Shown here: piece by piece, positions 59,664 to 64,000 of the stretch
Layout of the letters: every line of letters starts with the position of its first letter
Numbering within the stretch: the first letter of the stretch is position 1
Assembly: GCF_052324685.1 (NCBI RefSeq)
Contig: NW_027506880.1
Coordinates: forward strand, 742,001-806,000
Origin: Brachyhypopomus gauderio
Taxonomy: Eukaryota; Chordata; Actinopteri; Gymnotiformes; Hypopomidae
Length of the DNA stretch: 64,000 nt
Direction of reading: 5' to 3'
Translations under genes and position numbers: made by a program
Notes under the pieces: generated by a model
Databases searched by the model: none
Seen by the model: only the letters and a program-made list of their open reading frames with translations
Told to the model about the DNA's origin: nothing

Positions 59664-61906
59664 GAGGTCGCCAACAGGCGGACCGCGGTCTGGATCCGGA
59701 CAGGACTGCGTTCAATCTCATTCCTGATTAAGCTATTCAGCGCTATTGAAAAAAACACTCCGTCACGAGTGTTACGTTCGCCCCCAACCCCCCCGCTCAA
59801 CAATTGACGTTCGCGAAATCCCCTCCAACAAGTTACGTTCACCACCACCACCACCACCACCCCCCCCCCCCCCCCCCCCCCCCGTCCCGCTCAACAACTT
59901 ACGTTTGCCGCCACCCCCCCACTCAACAACTTATGTTCGCCACATACCCCCTCCCGTCCCCCGGACCGCTCAGAGCCAAATTTGGTCCGCAGAACCCTGA
60001 CATATAGGTTTAATTTCAATTTGAGCCAAATCATTCCATATGCTACTCTTCATATCAATTGTAATATTAACCATTTAATAAATGTGGACATTTATTCATC
60101 TGGTCACGGTGGTAAATGCATATTTTGGTCGATGGTATTAAGTCACCGCGCGGAACCAGAACTTAACTCTTTAGTAATGAGACTGATCAAGCCATATTCC
60201 ACCTATCTCCGTTATCACAATACTGGTTCCTGAGCAATCAGGATGGTGCCCCATTCATAATCCTTAAACCAGGGGTAATCAACTATATTGTTCCGCGGGC
60301 CAAATTTGGCAGATAGCCCTGACCAGCGGTCCGGGGGACGGGAGGGGGGGTGGCGAACGTAAGTTGTTGAGCGGGGGGGGGGGTGGGTGGCGAACGTAAC
60401 ACTCATGACGGAGTGTTTTTTTCAATAGCGCTGAAATAAATGCTCCGGTTTAAAATGAATTCTCCCGTCAAAATTAAGAAATATTTATTCTGGGTCCGGA
60501 CATATTTTCCTAATTTGATGGGGACAAGTGATAAAGCATAACATTTTCATGATGACTTTTTTTCAATGTGCTGAACACATATTGCACCCATCGGTGGTCC
60601 TCAGGGGTTGTATGAAAAATTCAAGATAAATTCATTCTAATTTAAAAGTTTGGCCTGATGATGGCGCTAGAGGACAGGTCAACTCACAGATTTTCAAGGG
60701 GCTATTTATGTATTCAACAAATAAATAAAGTGCCTGTCCAGGGCCGGTGTCAGGACATAGGCTATACAGTGGGGGGGCATCAGAAAATTTCGGGGTGGCG
60801 AATGTAAATGGTTGACCCGGAGGGGGGGGGGGGGGGGGCGGCAATGTAAGTTGTTGACCGTGGGGGAGGAGGGGTGGGGAACATAAGTTGTTGACCGAGG
60901 GGGGTGGCGAACATAAGTTGTTTTTTTTTTTTTTTTTTTTAATGGCCCACCTCCACCCCCCCATCTTTGGAGGACAACTTTGTTTTTATGTACAGTTCAA
61001 ATGACAATTATAGCAATTATAACAATATGCAAAGTGATAATTATTGGGGTTAGGTGGACCAAGAAAAGAGGGGGAGAGAAAGAATAAAAAGGGAAAAGAC
61101 AGCGGGTGAGGGGGCGCCGTGTAGCGATTATTGTAAAATAAATGGGTCTTATTATTTACATTGAGGGGGTGGGACACATCGCCTGGGGGTGGGGGGGGTC
61201 AGGGAACTTAAGTTGTTGACCGAGGGGGGGGCCGAGGGGGCGCCGTGTAGCGATTGTTGTAAAATAAATGGGTCTTATTTTTTACATTGAGGGGGCGGGA
61301 CACATCGCCTGGGGGTGGGGAGGGGACGTAAGTTGTTGACCGAGGGGGGGGCCGAGCGGTTGAGGGGGCGCCGTGTAGCGATTGTTGTAAAATAAATGGG
61401 TCTTATTATTTACATTGAGGGGGCGGGGCACATCACCTGGGGGGGGGGGGGGGGGGGGTTATAAATTGTTGACCGAGGGGGGGAACGTAAGTTGTTGACC
61501 GAAGGGGGGGGGGGGGTGGCGAACGTAAGCTGTTGACCAGGGGGGGTACCGGGCGGGTGAGGGGGCGCCGTGTAGCGATAAATAAAATAAGTAAAACAAA
61601 TGGGTCTTATTATTTACATTGAGGGGGTGGGACACAACGCCTGAGGGGGCAACGCCCCCTTTTGCCCCACCACCCCCACCCCCCCTGTGGGGCCGGCCCT
61701 GTGCCTGTCCCAAAAATGTGGTCAACAATATTCTGTAAATCATTTTCTAGAGTCAAATATCCCTGGGGTCAAATTGACCCCAAGGACGAATCGTGTAGTA
61801 GTATATTTGAGGATAATAGGACAGTTAATCAGGAATGAGATTGGGTCCGGACAGGACTGCGTTCGGGTTTGGATCCGGACCGCGGTCCGCCTGTTGGTGA
61901 CCTCTG
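59664..61906. mobile_element. Composite of degenerate hAT-type ends and G/C tracts
   Basis: The outer ends are inverted: CAGAGGTCGCCAACAGGCGG at 59664 and CCGCCTGTTGGTGACCTCTG ending at 61906, both followed inward by ACCGCGGTC and TGGATCCGGAC-type sequence. These resemble hAT termini, but no 8-bp duplication is visible (GCTTAGCC against CCATAAAC), so the locus is rearranged. Another hAT-like end (CAGGGGTAATCAACTATATT) starts near 60271. No transposase was found. Its left edge cuts the tRNA array inside a C spacer. Confidence 0.65.
59861..61690. repeat. Poly-C / poly-G tracts with GTAAGTTGTTGACCG repeats
   Basis: A long C run is centred near 59870, and many G runs of 7 to 18 lie from 60360 to 61550. 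Between them the motif GCGAACGTAAGTTGTTGACC recurs at least ten times, as its reverse complement before 59960 and forward after 60350. Four copies of a block holding GCGCCGTGTAGCGATTGTTG and AAATGGGTCTTATTATTTAC begin near 61114, 61230, 61364 and 61565. Homopolymer lengths may be unreliable. Confidence 0.85.
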
Positions 61907-62039
61907 CCATAAACTAACATATGTATCCACTACAGTCCTGAAAACAAGGTACTCTAAGCTTGAAAAACCACTAGACGAAAGTCAAATGATACCTAACAAT
62001 TATACCTGAATATAATATGATATTGCACATGGAAAAACA

Positions 62040-64000
62040 GTAGGAGCAGTAAAGTACAGTGAGGAGATTTTTGTACAGTACAGGTGAGCTATGGAGAGCA
62101 GTGGTTGTTGTACAGTCTGACAGCGGCTGGAAGGAAGGACCTGCGGTATCTCTCCTTCACACAGCGCGGGTGCAGCAGCCGGGCACTGAAGGAGCTGCTC
62201 AGTGCTGACAGGGATTGGTGAATGGGATGGGACAGGTTCTTCAACATGTGCTTGAATTTAGTCCTCATTCTCCTGTCTCCCACCACCTCCACCGGGTCAA
62301 GATGGCCCCCCAGGACAGAGCTGGATTTCTTAATGATTTTGTTCAGTCTCCTCCTGTCAGCAGTGGAGATGCTGCTGCCCCAGCAGACCACTCCATAAAA
62401 GATGGCTGATGCCACCACAGCATCGAAGAAGGTCCTCAGGAGCGCGCACTCCACTCCAAAGGACCTGAGTCTCCCCAGGAGATGTAGTCTGCTCTGACCC
62501 TTCTGGTAAAGTGCAGCTGTGTTGTCAGTCCAGTCCAGCTTGTTGTTGAGATGAACACCCAGGTACTTGTAGGACCTCACCATCTCAATGTCCATTCCCT
62601 GGATGTTCACTGGTACAGGAGAAGAGTGTTTGGCCCTGCGGAAGTCCACTACCAGTTCTTTTGTTTACCTGGTGTTAATCTGCAAGCAGTTCCTCTGGCA
62701 CCAATCCACAAAGTCCTGCGTCAGTTCTCTGTATTCCCTGTCGTCTCCCTCACTGATGAGGTTGACAATAGCGGAGTCGTCTGAGAACTTCTGCAGGTGG
62801 CAGCTGGCAGAGCTGTACTTGAAGTCAGCAGTGTAGAGAGTGAAGAGAAAGGGAGCAAGGACTGTTCTCTGAGGAGCCCCCGTACTGCAGACAACCACGT
62901 CAGACTGGCAGTCTTGTGTCCTCACATACTGAGGTCAGTTTGTGAGGTAGTCCAAGATCCAGGTGGCGAGGTGATGGTCCAAACCAGCGCACTCCAGCTT
63001 GTCCTTCAGTAGTATGGGCTGGATTGTATTGAAAGCACTAGAGAAATAAAAAAACATGATTCTCACAATGCTCCCAGCATTCTCCAGGTGAGAGAGAGAC
63101 CTGTGTAGAAGGTGGATGATGGCATCCTCCACTCCAATGCCAGGTTGGTAGGCAAAATGAAGTGGGTCCATTGCTGGACTCACCAGGGGGTGGAGGTGGA
63201 CAAGAAGCAGTCTCTCCAGGCTTCTTCATCAGGTGTGAAGTCAGTGCCATTGGCCTATAACTATTAAAGTCTTTCGGGTATGGGGTCTTTGGCACTGGTA
63301 CCATGCAAGATGTTTTCCACAGCTTTGGAACTCTCCCTAATCTCAGACTGAGATTAAAGATGTGTCCGGCAACACCACACAACTCGTCGGCACAGGACTT
63401 GAGAAGCCTTGAGCTGATTCCATCTGGGCCTGCAGCCTTCCTGATCTTGATCCTCCTGAGTTCAACTCTCACCTGGGACGTGGTAAATGCCAGACTGAAG
63501 TGGGGGGGGCTGACTGCTGGAATGTGTGTCAGCAGGAGAGCCTTTTGGTAGGGGGGTTGAGTGAGGGGGGCTGGCTGCTGGAGTGAGTGTCAGCAGGAGA
63601 GCTGTTTGGTGGAGGTTGTGAGTTGAAAGGGAGGGGGTTGGGTGTAAAAGAGGGTGTGGGGCAATATGCTGATGGTGCCAGACAGGGAGATCCCAGCTGT
63701 GGTGTCTGTGAAGTGGAGGGGGCAGGTGAGTGATCAAACCTATTAAAGAACAGGTTGAGTTCATTCACCCACTTCTGGTCCCCACCAGCCTGGGAGTCAG
63801 GCTTCTTGTGGCCGGAAATAGTTTTAAGGCTATTCCAGACTCCTCTGACGTTATTCTGCTGCAGCTGGACCTCCATCTTCCTCCTGTAGCTGGCCTTCCC
63901 CTCTCTGATCTTTCTCCTCAGTTCCCTCTGTACACCATTCATCTCCTCTTTGTCACCTGATCTTTATATCAGGGTTAATCCAGGGTTTGTTGTTGGAGAA
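62040..64000 (-). mobile_element. LINE (L2/CR1-like non-LTR retrotransposon), reverse transcriptase region
   Basis: On the minus strand the order is: a basic linker (RRKIREGKASYRRKMEVQLQ, near 63900), then IRKAAGPDGISSRLLKSCAD (63440), YRPMALTSHLMK, LHFAYQPGIGVEDAIIHLLH (63150), PQRTVLAPFLFTLYTADF (62860), the catalytic FSDDSAIV (62780), and the thumb/C-terminal part ending near 62089 (YKYLGVHLNNKLDWTDN and RYRRSFLPAAVRLYNNH). This is the RT core of an L2/CR1-type LINE. A stop lies at about 62671-62673 after QINTR, and frames change between the earlier blocks, so it is inactive. The 5' part, including the endonuclease, lies beyond the right edge. The exact 3' end is not certain. Confidence 0.88.

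Overview
This window is vertebrate nuclear DNA, almost certainly from a ray-finned (teleost) fish. Three genes are split into many short exons with GT-AG introns and read closely as vertebrate proteins. The introns are full of (CA)n/(GT)n runs, and the repeats are types common in fish: Tc1, hAT, Harbinger, tRNA-derived SINE, L2-like LINE and short solo LTRs. Exons were read by eye from splice sites and conserved protein sequence; no alignment program or database was used.

Layout. (1) 1-4902, minus strand: an arginase gene, mitochondrial type (arg2-like). Seven complete exons and the start of the eighth are present; the 3' end runs off the left edge. A decayed Tc1/mariner element (369-1539) sits in its last intron. 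(2) 6031-21270, minus strand: a complete heatr1 (UTP10/BAP28 homologue, ribosome biogenesis), read here as 44 coding exons and 2,164 residues, all in phase. (3) 23630-47423, plus strand: a complete ppp1r9b (spinophilin/neurabin-2), 10 coding exons and 809 residues, head to head with heatr1. Its 14.8 kb first intron holds a large G-rich minisatellite split by a hAT element, a second hAT with a BED zinc-finger fragment, and a CACTG-ended element carrying a solo LTR. Its ninth intron holds a Harbinger element with another solo LTR inside. (4) 49253-59663: a tandem array of 21 tRNA-Val genes and pseudogenes with three anticodons (CAC, AAC, TAC). The core is six near-identical 1,027-bp two-gene units, flanked on both sides by an older three-gene arrangement. 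(5) 59664-61906: a composite of degenerate hAT ends and long G/C tracts. (6) about 62040-64000, minus strand: a LINE reverse transcriptase, broken and running off the right edge.

The three protein genes act in unrelated processes (arginine breakdown, rRNA synthesis and processing, and PP1/actin scaffolding at synapses), so their closeness is linkage and not an operon. The most notable feature is the tRNA-Val array. Spacer types show that recombination inside tRNA genes created chimeric AAC copies, removed the TAC gene from the core unit, and then spread copies carrying structural defects.
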